From positions 4,402,001 to 4,466,000 of the forward strand of contig NZ_CP036537.1 of NCBI RefSeq assembly GCF_021184025.1: a stretch of DNA of 64,000 nucleotides, given 5' to 3'. Made by a program: the position numbers and the translations under genes. Of this stretch, positions 33,542 through 41,043 are shown piece by piece; position 1 is the first letter of the stretch, and each line of letters opens with the position of its first letter. The notes beneath the pieces are model-generated. The model made no database searches. It had not been told where the DNA came from and was given only the letters and a program-made list of their open reading frames with translations. Origin of the DNA: Rhodopseudomonas boonkerdii (GTDB lineage Bacteria; Pseudomonadota; Alphaproteobacteria; Rhizobiales; Xanthobacteraceae).

Positions 33542-33557
33542 TTAATCGCACGATTAA
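33542..33557. promoter_or_regulatory. 16-bp dyad between divergent dehydrogenase and crotonase genes
   Basis: TTAATCG-CA-CGATTAA is a palindrome with perfect 7-bp arms, lying 41 bp upstream of the dehydrogenase GTG and 80 bp upstream of the crotonase ATG. Size and place suit a TetR-type operator of fatty-acid or acyl-CoA genes. No regulator gene is adjacent. Confidence 0.5.
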
Positions 33558-33637
33558 GATGGCATCGTCCGATCAAGTCAAGCACGGCACCGCTTATTCT
33601 GCCCGACGAAAAACACCGCCATTAATGGGAGGCCACC

Positions 33638-34417
33638 ATGGCCCTGCAATTCTCTACCGTGACCCGCAACGGCCCGATCACCATCGTCACGCTGTCGCGT
33701 CCGGAAGTTTACAACGCGCTGCACACCGACGCGCATAACGAGCTGCACGAGGTGTTCAACGACTTTGCGAATGATCCCGAACAGTGGGTGGCGGTCGTCA
33801 CCGGTGCCGGGGACAAGGCGTTCTGCGCGGGTAATGATCTGAAATGGCAGGCCGCCGGCGGCAAGCGCGGCTGGAACACGTCGGGATTCGCCGGCCTCAC
33901 CGCGCGCTTCGATTGCGACAAGCCGATCATCGCTGCGGTGAACGGTGTCGCCATGGGTGGTGGTTTCGAAATCGCGCTCGCCTGCGACCTCATCATCGCT
34001 GCGGAGAACGCGACCTTCGCGCTGCCCGAACCGCGCGTCGGCCTTGCCGCTCTCGCCGGCGGCCTGCAGCGCCTGCCGCGCCAGATCGGCATGAAGCGCG
34101 CGATGGGCATGATTTTGACGGCACGTCATGTCAAAGCGCAGGAAGGTTATGAACTGGGCTTCGTCAACGAAGTCGTGCCACAGGGCGAGGCGCTGAATGC
34201 AGCTTTGCGTTGGGCCGAGACGATCTGCCAGAATTCGCCGATGTCAATCCGTGCATCGAAGCAGGCGATCCAAAAAGGCATGCAGGTGTCGCTCGAACAG
34301 GCGATTACCGAACAGCGCGATTATCCCGCAGTGAAGGCAATGGCGGCTTCGGAGGATTATGTCGAAGGTCCGAAGGCATTCTCCGAGAAGCGCAAGCCGA
34401 ACTGGAAAGGAAAGTAG
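33638..34417 (+). CDS. Enoyl-CoA hydratase family protein (carnitinyl-CoA-dehydratase-like)
   Basis: This 259-residue crotonase has the CoA/oxyanion loop FCAGNDLKW, GVAMGGGFEIALACDLI with the first catalytic Glu, and FALPEPRVGLAALAGGLQRL with the second Glu. Both acid/base residues are therefore present, as in true hydratases. GGAGG precedes the ATG. It is divergent from the acyl-CoA dehydrogenase across the TTAATCG dyad and would catalyse the next beta-oxidation step. Confidence 0.88.
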   Translation: MALQFSTVTRNGPITIVTLSRPEVYNALHTDAHNELHEVFNDFANDPEQWVAVVTGAGDKAFCAGNDLKWQAAGGKRGWNTSGFAGLTARFDCDKPIIAAVNGVAMGGGFEIALACDLIIAAENATFALPEPRVGLAALAGGLQRLPRQIGMKRAMGMILTARHVKAQEGYELGFVNEVVPQGEALNAALRWAETICQNSPMSIRASKQAIQKGMQVSLEQAITEQRDYPAVKAMAASEDYVEGPKAFSEKRKPNWKGK

Positions 34418-34423
34418 CTCCCG

Positions 34424-34786
34424 CTACTTTTGTGTCTCACGTTTGTACGCGGCATAATTCGGCTGATCGACCTTGAGCTTCGCCAGGGTCGTCTGCCAGA
34501 GATGCTCTTTGACACTAGGCGTGGCGAGATCGATCTCGCCGCTCCGGATGCGAGCGGCAAGGAGCTGATTGAGTGCCTTCAATTCGCCCTCACCGAGCAG
34601 CGCCGTCAGGCGCTGATGCTCCTCATTCTCGCTTCCGTCCTGCAACTGCCGCGTCACCAGATCGAGTGCATTGATCGCCACGCGCAGCTTGAAGCCTGCG
34701 TGTCCTGATATATCGGGCGCGATATCGTTACGGAGAAAATCCGCGACCGCCTTCACCAGTTCGTCCGGCCTCGGTTCATCCTGCAT
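34424..34786 (-). CDS. DUF6285 protein (LvaB-like)
   Basis: This 120-residue helical protein begins MQDEPRPDELVKAVADFL and has LRVAINALDLVTRQL in the middle, matching DUF6285. Proteins of this kind occur beside APH-type kinases. In the Pseudomonas levulinate pathway the similarly placed LvaB is needed for activity of kinase LvaA. One base separates it from the kinase gene at 34788, so a complex is likely. Start at 34786 follows GGAGG. Confidence 0.75.
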   Translation of the reverse strand: MQDEPRPDELVKAVADFLRNDIAPDISGHAGFKLRVAINALDLVTRQLQDGSENEEHQRLTALLGEGELKALNQLLAARIRSGEIDLATPSVKEHLWQTTLAKLKVDQPNYAAYKRETQK

Positions 34787-34787
34787 G

Positions 34788-35789
34788 TCATGACCTCCGC
34801 GGCGCCAGCAGCCTGAGCAGATCGATCTCGGTCTCCGATGCACGCCGTCCGATCATCGCGCGCTCCATCGAATGATCCGGCCCAATCCGAAATCGCTGCA
34901 TCATGCCCACACACATCACACCCCAGCGCAATGTGCCCATGACTTCCCAAAACTTCACACGTGCAGCATCGACTTTAATGCCGCTTGCGGCTTCATAGCC
35001 TGCAAACAGATCCTCATATGCACCGAAGCCACCAACCGGTTTGTCGATGCCGCCGAAACGCCAGGAGTTGACGCAGATCCAGCCGAGATCTTCCATGGGA
35101 TCGCCGAGATGCGCGAGCTCCCAGTCAAGCACGGCGCGCACGCCATCGGCGCCGATCATCAGATTGCCGTGTCGAAAATCGCCATGCACCAACGTGACAC
35201 GTTCGGACGGGCCGGGATCGTGATCACGCAGCCAGCGTAAAGCCAGCTCGAAAACCGGCCGCGGCCAGCCGAAATTATCGAGCTCTCGTTGCAATTCGGC
35301 GACTTCCGCTGCGGCGTCCATGCGGCGAAGTTGCGGCAACACAGAGGCAGGCAATCCATGAATGCCCGCGAGAATTTCTCCGCACTGCCGCGCCAGTTTC
35401 GGTCTGATCGCGGCGAATTCATCGTCGCGGAGAATCTTGCGCGGGATCGTCTCACCAGCGACTCGCTGCATGATGAAACCCGTGCCAAGCTCATCGGCTG
35501 CCCGCAAAACATGCAGCACCTTCGGCGACGGGACGCCTGCGTCATAAGCGAGTTGCATCAGCACCGCTTCGGCATCCAGTCCCGCCGCGCGGCCGGGTGC
35601 GGCGCCATAGCCCGGCGGCGCCCGGCGCAAAATGGCACCGATGACGCCATCGGGATGCGCGATATCAAACGACCACGTCTCCTGGCTGGCGCCGCCGGAC
35701 AAACGCTTCGCATCCACAACGCCCGTGGCGCCGGGGCACCACGATGGAACGCTGCGCGACAGCAGCTCAGCAATGGGCGCTGAGCTCAA
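34788..35789 (-). CDS. APH-type phosphotransferase (LvaA/ACAD10-kinase-like)
   Basis: This 333-residue kinase of the aminoglycoside-phosphotransferase fold has the catalytic loop LVHGDFRHGNLMI (Asp base and Asn), and the Mg-binding Asp in VLDWELAHLGDPMEDLGW. Members next to DUF6285 and ACAD genes phosphorylate 4-hydroxyacyl-CoA rather than antibiotics. The start is TTG 35789, 4 bp after the preceding crotonase stop. The order crotonase, kinase, DUF6285 forms one minus-strand operon from 36588. Confidence 0.85.
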   Translation of the reverse strand: MSSAPIAELLSRSVPSWCPGATGVVDAKRLSGGASQETWSFDIAHPDGVIGAILRRAPPGYGAAPGRAAGLDAEAVLMQLAYDAGVPSPKVLHVLRAADELGTGFIMQRVAGETIPRKILRDDEFAAIRPKLARQCGEILAGIHGLPASVLPQLRRMDAAAEVAELQRELDNFGWPRPVFELALRWLRDHDPGPSERVTLVHGDFRHGNLMIGADGVRAVLDWELAHLGDPMEDLGWICVNSWRFGGIDKPVGGFGAYEDLFAGYEAASGIKVDAARVKFWEVMGTLRWGVMCVGMMQRFRIGPDHSMERAMIGRRASETEIDLLRLLAPRRS

Positions 35790-35793
35790 GGCT

Positions 35794-36588
35794 TTACTTG
35801 CCCGTGAATTTTGCGGGACGCTTTTCGAGGAAGGCCGACACGCCTTCCCTGAAATCCGGCGAAGCGCCGGCGATGCGCTGCGACTGCACTTCGAGATTGA
35901 TCTGGTCCTCGAAGGAATTTTCCGGGCTGTCCCAATAGAGCTTGCGGATCAGCGACAGCGCCACCGTCGGCCCGTTGGCGAGATCGTGGGCAAGCTTCAT
36001 CGCTTCGTCCATCAGCGCCGCATCCTCATAGACGCGATTGACGAGCCCCCATTCCAGCGCCTTCTCGGCAGGAAGTTTTTCGCCGAGCAGCGAGAGCTCG
36101 ACCGAGCGTGCCTTGCCGATCAGGCGCGGCAGAATCCAGGTGGAGCCGCAATCCGGTACGAGACCGATGCGGCGGAAGGCCTGCAGGAAGTAGGATGACT
36201 TCGCACAAAGAATAAGGTCACCCATCAGCGCGAAGCTCATGCCGGCGCCGGCAGCGGGGCCGTTCACGGCAGTGACGATCGGGCAATGCAGGTTCTGCAA
36301 ACGGCGGAGGAACGGATGGAAGGCCGTCTCCAGCGTTGCGCCGGCATTGCTGCGCTTGCCGGTGATCTGATTGTTGCGGCCCTGCAGATTGGCGCCGGTG
36401 CAGAACGCGCGGCCCGCGCCGGTGATAACGAGACAGCGCACATCGTCGCGGCGATCCGCGATCTCGTCGAGCGCTTCGGCGAGGCCGCCGAGCATATCGA
36501 CCGACACCGCATTCATCACTTCCTGATGATCGAGCTTCAGGATGGCGACCTGGCCGTCGAAATCGAGCGTGACGTGTTTGAACTGCAT
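35794..36588 (-). CDS. Enoyl-CoA hydratase/isomerase family protein (PaaG-like)
   Basis: This 264-residue crotonase has FCTGANLQGRN (oxyanion loop), NGPAAGAGMSFALMGDLI, and FRRIGLVPDCGSTWILPRL. The first hydratase Glu is replaced, while the Asp of VPDCGST matches the single acid/base of PaaG and delta3-delta2 isomerases. An isomerase role is thus more likely than hydration. Start 36588 (MQFKHVTLDF) follows GAGGAAACC. It heads the operon with the kinase and DUF6285 genes. Confidence 0.87.
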   Translation of the reverse strand: MQFKHVTLDFDGQVAILKLDHQEVMNAVSVDMLGGLAEALDEIADRRDDVRCLVITGAGRAFCTGANLQGRNNQITGKRSNAGATLETAFHPFLRRLQNLHCPIVTAVNGPAAGAGMSFALMGDLILCAKSSYFLQAFRRIGLVPDCGSTWILPRLIGKARSVELSLLGEKLPAEKALEWGLVNRVYEDAALMDEAMKLAHDLANGPTVALSLIRKLYWDSPENSFEDQINLEVQSQRIAGASPDFREGVSAFLEKRPAKFTGK

Positions 36589-36640
36589 GGTTTCCTCGCG
36601 ATGGACCCGCGTCTTATTCCGCGGTGTGGGACTCATGTTT

Positions 36641-36689
36641 GTGCATGATCTGATCCGAAAACCGGCATCCCCTTTTCGGGATCATGCAC
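36641..36689. repeat. Rhizobiales-type palindrome (GCATGATC...GATCATGC)
   Basis: GTGCATGATCTGATCCGAAAA (positions 36641-36661) pairs imperfectly with TTTTCGGGATCATGCAC (36673-36689). This GCATGATCCCGAAAA unit is common between genes of Rhizobiales. It lies in the divergent promoter region of the PaaG-like and SDR genes. Confidence 0.8.
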
Positions 36690-36802
36690 CTGGATTTCGA
36701 CCAGCATATTTGATTTTTCGCACGCGCTTGTCCATGCTTCCGATGGAACAGCTGATCATCAAGGGACGCAGGCTTAACCTGCGCCAGGACGAGGAAACAC
36801 CG

Positions 36803-37585
36803 ATGAGCAATATTTTCGATCTCACCGGCCGCGTGGCCGTGGTTACCGGCGGCAATGGCGGCATCGGCCTCGGCATCGCGCAGGCACTGGCTGCCGCCGG
36901 CTGCAATGTTTCGATCTGGAGCCGCAATGCAGAGAAGAACAAGGCCGCGGCGGCGAGCATGGCAAGCCTGAACGGCAAGGTGGACACGCAGATCTGCGAC
37001 GTCACCGATACCGCTTCGGTGAAAGCCGCGATGGCCGCGACGCTGAAGACCTTCGGCCGCGTCGATGGCTGTTTCGCCAATGCCGGCATCGGCGGCGGCG
37101 GCCGGCACAATTTCATCGATCGCACCGAGGAACAGTGGCGGACGATGTTCGCGACCAATCTGGATGGCGTCTTCCATGCTTTCCAGGTGGCAGCGCGGCA
37201 CATGACCGAGCGCGCCGAAGGCGGCGACAGGTTCGGCCGGCTGGTGGCAACCTCCAGCCTCGCCTCGATCTTCGGCACCGCGCGCAACGAGCACTATGCG
37301 GCGACGAAAGCGGCCATCAATGCGCTGGTGCGCGCGCTGGCGGTGGAACTGGCGCGGCATGGCGTGACGGCCAATGCGATCCTGCCGGGCTGGATCAAGA
37401 GCGACATGACGGCGGGCATCATGGGCAACGACAAGTTCGTCGCCAATGTGATGCCGCGCATCCCGGTGCGGCGCTTCGGCGAGCCTGAGGACTTCGGCGG
37501 CATCGCGGTTTATCTGATGAGCAAGGCGTCGTCCTATCACACCGCGGATACGTTCGTGATCGATGGTGGATATACGGCGTTTTAG
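36803..37585 (+). CDS. SDR-family oxidoreductase
   Basis: This 260-residue classical short-chain dehydrogenase has the NAD(P) motif VVTGGNGGIGLGIA, NAGIGGGG, catalytic Ser in VATSSLASIFG, and Tyr/Lys in HYAATKAA. SIWSRN after the second strand suggests NADP preference through its Arg. GAGGAA precedes the ATG at 36803. Its placement fits oxidation of a 3-hydroxyacyl-CoA or hydroxy acid, as LvaD does in the levulinate route. Confidence 0.88.
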   Translation: MSNIFDLTGRVAVVTGGNGGIGLGIAQALAAAGCNVSIWSRNAEKNKAAAASMASLNGKVDTQICDVTDTASVKAAMAATLKTFGRVDGCFANAGIGGGGRHNFIDRTEEQWRTMFATNLDGVFHAFQVAARHMTERAEGGDRFGRLVATSSLASIFGTARNEHYAATKAAINALVRALAVELARHGVTANAILPGWIKSDMTAGIMGNDKFVANVMPRIPVRRFGEPEDFGGIAVYLMSKASSYHTADTFVIDGGYTAF

Positions 37586-37590
37586 CAACC

Positions 37591-37700
37591 GTCATTGCGA
37601 GCCTTGACGAATTGGCCGCGCCAATTCGTTTGGGCGAAGCAATACAGTTTCTTCTTGGTTGGCTTGCTGGATTGCTTCGCGCTTCGCTCCTCGCAATGAC
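37591..37700. repeat. GTCATTGCGAG...CTCGCAATGAC palindrome
   Basis: GTCATTGCGAG (37591-37601) pairs with CTCGCAATGAC (37690-37700), and internal ACGAATTGGC (37607-37616) with GCCAATTCGT (37620-37629). Internal GGATTGCTTCGC occurs near GGCGAAGCAAT, giving further pairing. It fills the space between the converging SDR and monooxygenase genes. Confidence 0.85.
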
Positions 37701-37705
37701 GATCG

Positions 37706-39379
37706 TCAGGCCGTCGCCGCTTCCCGTCGATCCGCCGCCATCCCCATCTCAAAGCCCTCATATCCTTTCGCCGCGACCTCGTCGCAAATCTTGCGATACA
37801 CGCCGACGCCGCCGATATAGGGCATGAAGATGCGGGGCTTGCCGGGAATGTTGGCGCCCATGTACCAGGAATTGGCCTGCGGGTAGAGCGTCGCCGCCGC
37901 CACTTCGTTGACGTGATCGACCCATTTATCCTCGGCTGCGCGCGTGGCCTCGATGGTTTCGGCGCCGCGCTTGCGCATGGCGCTGAGGCAATCGGTGATC
38001 CAGTCCACGTGCTGCTCGATGGAAACCAGCATGTTGGACAGCACCGATGGCGAGCCGGGGCCGGTGATGATGAACAGGTTCGGAAAGCCCGCGCTCATCA
38101 GGCCGAGATAAGTGCGCGGACCTTCCGCCCATTTGTCGTTCAGCGTCCGGCCATGGCGGCCGCGGATCTCGATCTTGGCGACGGAGCCCGTCATCGCATC
38201 GAAGCCGGTGGCGAGCACGAGGGCATCGACCTCATAATCGCTGCCGCCGGTACGCACCGCATGGGGCAGGATTTCCTCGATCGGATTCGTCTTGATATCG
38301 ACCAGCTTCACATTCGGCCGGTTGAACGTCTTGTAGTAGTCGGTATCGACACAGATGCGCTTGGTGCCGACGGGATGGCTGTTGGGCTGCAGCAACCTTG
38401 CCGTTTCCGGATCTTTCACGATATCCGCGATTTTGTTGCGGATGAAGTTCGCAGCCGTGTCGTTGGCCGCGAGATCGAGACCGAGATTGTTGTAGACGCC
38501 CATGAAAGTGAGGCCACCGGAAGTCCAGCGCGCTTCGTATTTCTCCTGGCGCGTCTCCTCGGGATCGTCCAGCGCGCCGCGATCCGGCACCGGCTGATAG
38601 ATGCCGTTCTTCATCTCCTCGCGCGCGATGCGGCGGATCTCCGCATAGTTGTCACGAAACGTCTTGCGCTCCGCATCGGTGAGCTTTGCGTTGCGCGCGG
38701 GCACGCTGAAATTCGCGGTACGCTGAAACACATAAAGCTGGCTGGCCTGCTCGGCGATGATCGGGATCGACTGGATCGCCGACGAGCCTGTGCCGATCAC
38801 ACCGACGCGCAGTCCGGTGAAATCCACATTGTCATGCGGCCAACTGCCGGTGTGATAGACCTTGCCCTTGAAATCCTTCAGCCCCTTGAAATCCGGCGAG
38901 CGCGCGTTGGAGAGGCAGCCGGTGGCGAGCACGACATATTGCGCGCTCGTGCTGACGCCGCCCGACGTTGTCACCGTCCAGCGGTTTCCGATTTCATCGA
39001 ATACAGCGGATTCGACCCGGGTATTGAATGCGATATCGCGGCGCAGATCGTAGCGGTCGGCGACATGGCTGGCATAACGCAGGATTTCCGGCTGCGGTGC
39101 GTAACGTTCGCTCCAGTCCCAGGTCTGCTGCAACTCGTTATCGAAGGAGAACGAATACTGCATGCTCTCGACATCGCAGCGGGCGCCGGGATAGCGGTTC
39201 CAGTACCAGGTGCCGCCGACATCGCCGCCTTGCTCGAAGACTTTTACCGACAGGCCGAGGCCCCGGAGCTTGTGCAGGAGATAGAGGCCGGAGAAACCGG
39301 CGCCGACGATCACGACGTCGGTCTGCACCGTGCTGGCTCTTCGGGTTTGGACGGATTGCGGCTGCGCTGCGGCCATCAT
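37706..39379 (-). CDS. Flavin-containing Baeyer-Villiger-type monooxygenase
   Basis: This protein of about 557 residues has two dinucleotide folds (VVIVGAGFSGLYLLHKLR for FAD, VGVIGTGSSAIQSIPIIA for NADPH) and between them the BVMO fingerprint FKGKVYHTGSWPHD (FxGxxxHxxxW). GGTWYWNRYPGARCD is also typical of BVMOs such as cyclohexanone monooxygenase. The enzyme turns a ketone into an ester or lactone with NADPH and oxygen. The start at 39379 follows GGGAG. A lactone product opened to a hydroxy acid would suit the neighbouring acyl-CoA genes. Confidence 0.9.
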   Translation of the reverse strand: MMAAAQPQSVQTRRASTVQTDVVIVGAGFSGLYLLHKLRGLGLSVKVFEQGGDVGGTWYWNRYPGARCDVESMQYSFSFDNELQQTWDWSERYAPQPEILRYASHVADRYDLRRDIAFNTRVESAVFDEIGNRWTVTTSGGVSTSAQYVVLATGCLSNARSPDFKGLKDFKGKVYHTGSWPHDNVDFTGLRVGVIGTGSSAIQSIPIIAEQASQLYVFQRTANFSVPARNAKLTDAERKTFRDNYAEIRRIAREEMKNGIYQPVPDRGALDDPEETRQEKYEARWTSGGLTFMGVYNNLGLDLAANDTAANFIRNKIADIVKDPETARLLQPNSHPVGTKRICVDTDYYKTFNRPNVKLVDIKTNPIEEILPHAVRTGGSDYEVDALVLATGFDAMTGSVAKIEIRGRHGRTLNDKWAEGPRTYLGLMSAGFPNLFIITGPGSPSVLSNMLVSIEQHVDWITDCLSAMRKRGAETIEATRAAEDKWVDHVNEVAAATLYPQANSWYMGANIPGKPRIFMPYIGGVGVYRKICDEVAAKGYEGFEMGMAADRREAATA

Positions 39380-39497
39380 TTCACTCCCGGATTTTTTTGC
39401 CTTGTTGGGCACAGCATTTCCCGTAGAGCGCGAAAGCGCAAGCACGAAATCGGGAAGGCCGGCGCGCGGAATTTTGCGGGGCGGAATGAACTCTCTA

Positions 39498-39528
39498 ACC
39501 TCTCCCCGCATCTTGCGCGGGGAGAGGT
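39498..39528. repeat. CCTCTCCCCGC-family hairpin
   Basis: ACCTCTCCCCGC (39498-39509) and GCGGGGAGAGGT (39517-39528) are perfect complements. Another member of the same family as 21101-21128. Confidence 0.8.
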
Positions 39529-39585
39529 CGCCGCGTCTTCGCGGCGGGTGAGGGGCATGGCACTGACATCGCCGAAAAATGAGAA

Positions 39586-39621
39586 CTAACGGATCGCCTC
39601 GACGACAATGTGATCCGTTAG
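39586..39621. promoter_or_regulatory. 10-bp perfect dyad, operator candidate
   Basis: CTAACGGATC (39586-39595) and GATCCGTTAG (39612-39621) are exact complements with a 16-bp spacer. It lies between divergent flavoenzyme genes, away from the dispersed repeats. It may bind a regulator of one or both genes. Confidence 0.45.
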
Positions 39622-39681
39622 ATTTCTGATGTTGGCAGGCATCGTGCCCCGCCCCTCATCCACCTCCGCTGCGCGGAGGCA

Positions 39682-39710
39682 CCTTCTCCCCGCGCAGAGC
39701 GGGGAGAAGG
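39682..39710. repeat. CCTTCTCCCCGC-family hairpin
   Basis: CCTTCTCCCCGC (39682-39693) pairs with GCGGGGAGAAGG (39699-39710) perfectly. It sits about 80 bp upstream of the nitronate monooxygenase start. Confidence 0.8.
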
Positions 39711-39790
39711 AAGAACGCTTGCGTCTCCCTCACCTTCCGCTAGCCTCCCAACCAATGCCGCCACATGAAGCGGCCAATCGGGAGACGCGC

Positions 39791-40924
39791 ATGAAATCTC
39801 CGATCTGCGACATGCTGGGAATCGATTTTCCCCTGCTCGCTTTCAGCCATTGCCGCGATGTTGTCGCTGCCGTCAGCCGCGCCGGCGGCTTCGGCGTACT
39901 TGGCGCGACAGCGCATTCGCCGGAAACGCTGGAGCAGGAATTGAAATGGATCGACGATCATGTCGACGGCAAGCCCTACGGCATCGATGTGCTGATCCCG
40001 GAAAATATTTCCACAGCCGGTGAGAAACACGTCACCTGGAAATCGCTGGAGAGCCGCATCACGCCGGAGCATCGCGATTTCACCAAGAGTCTGCTGAATA
40101 AATATGGCGTCGATCTCCGGGTCACTGAAGTCTCCGCAGATCAACCGCAGCCTTTCGATGGCGAGACGGCGCTGCGGCTGCTCGATATATCCTTCCGGCA
40201 CCCGATCCGCCTGATCGCCAATGCGCTCGGCGTACCGCCGAAGGCGATGATCGAGATGGGCAAGGCGCACGGCGTGCCGGTGGCTGCGCTGGTGGGCGCC
40301 AAGGAACATGCGATCCGGCAGGTGGCAGCTGGCGTCGATATCCTCGTGGCGCAGGGCACCGAAGCCGGCGGCCATTGCGGTGAGGTCTCGACCATGGTGC
40401 TGGTGCCGGAGGTGATCAAGGCCATCAAGCCGATCCGCGACGTACCGGTGCTCGCCGCCGGTGGCATCATGACGGGTAAGCAGATGGCAGCCTGCATGGC
40501 GATGGGCGCGGCCGGTGTATGGACCGGCTCGGTGTGGCTGGCGACGACGGAGTCGGAAACATCCGAGATTTTCCGTGAAAAGATGATCGCTGCATCGTCG
40601 CGCGATGCGATCCGCTCGAAGGGCCGCACCGGCAAGCCGGCGCGGCAGCTGCGCTCGGTATGGACCGATGCATGGGACCGCGGGCCGGACAGCCCTGGCG
40701 CGCTGCCGATGCCGCTGCAGAGCCTGATCAGTCGCGATGCCTTTGCGTCGATCGATCGTTCCGCTGCCGCCGGCAATGCGCAGGCGCGGGATCTGGTCAG
40801 CTATTTCGTCGGGCAAGGCGTCGGGCTGATTGACAGCGTGAAGTCCGCGGGGGCAGTTGTGCAGGAATTCAAGGAGGACTTTGCCGAAGCGGCGGAGTGT
40901 CTGAACATGCTGGTGAGCGAATAG
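39791..40924 (+). CDS. Nitronate monooxygenase family flavoprotein
   Basis: This 377-residue FMN-binding TIM barrel has ICDMLGIDFPLLAF at the start, the substrate-channel motif AQGTEAGGHCGEVS with the catalytic-site His, and AAGGIMTGKQMAACMAMGAAGVWTGS as the FMN phosphate site (written in parts: VLAAGGIMTGKQM). Members oxidise alkyl nitronates or act as related enoyl reductases. ATG 39791 has GGAGAC just upstream. It is divergent from the BVMO gene and precedes the thiolase-like gene. Confidence 0.88.
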   Translation: MKSPICDMLGIDFPLLAFSHCRDVVAAVSRAGGFGVLGATAHSPETLEQELKWIDDHVDGKPYGIDVLIPENISTAGEKHVTWKSLESRITPEHRDFTKSLLNKYGVDLRVTEVSADQPQPFDGETALRLLDISFRHPIRLIANALGVPPKAMIEMGKAHGVPVAALVGAKEHAIRQVAAGVDILVAQGTEAGGHCGEVSTMVLVPEVIKAIKPIRDVPVLAAGGIMTGKQMAACMAMGAAGVWTGSVWLATTESETSEIFREKMIAASSRDAIRSKGRTGKPARQLRSVWTDAWDRGPDSPGALPMPLQSLISRDAFASIDRSAAAGNAQARDLVSYFVGQGVGLIDSVKSAGAVVQEFKEDFAEAAECLNMLVSE

Positions 40925-40930
40925 CTCCGC

Positions 40931-41013
40931 CCTCATGGTGAGGAGCGCGCACCTCGCGCGCGTCTCGAACCATGATTGGCTTGGTACCGCGTTCGCGGCT
41001 CCTCAGAATGAGG
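40931..41013. repeat. CTCATGGTGAGGAG-family repeat
   Basis: CCTCATGGTGAGGAGCGCGC, GCGCGTCTCGAACCATGA and CGCGGCTCCTCAGAATGAGG follow each other, with end-to-end complementarity. It lies between the nitronate monooxygenase and thiolase-like genes in the same direction. Confidence 0.85.
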
Positions 41014-41043
41014 GACCGAGTTGGAATGAGAGAGAACAAGAAA

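Larger units (their letters stand above)
39380..39790. other. 411-bp divergent gap with two hairpins and one dyad
   Basis: No gene seen. It carries CCTCTCCCCGC-type hairpins at 39498-39528 and 39682-39710, a CCTCCG/CGGAGG hairpin at 39663-39679, and the dyad at 39586-39621. Promoters for the monooxygenase (minus) and the nitronate monooxygenase (plus) must lie here. Confidence 0.6.
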
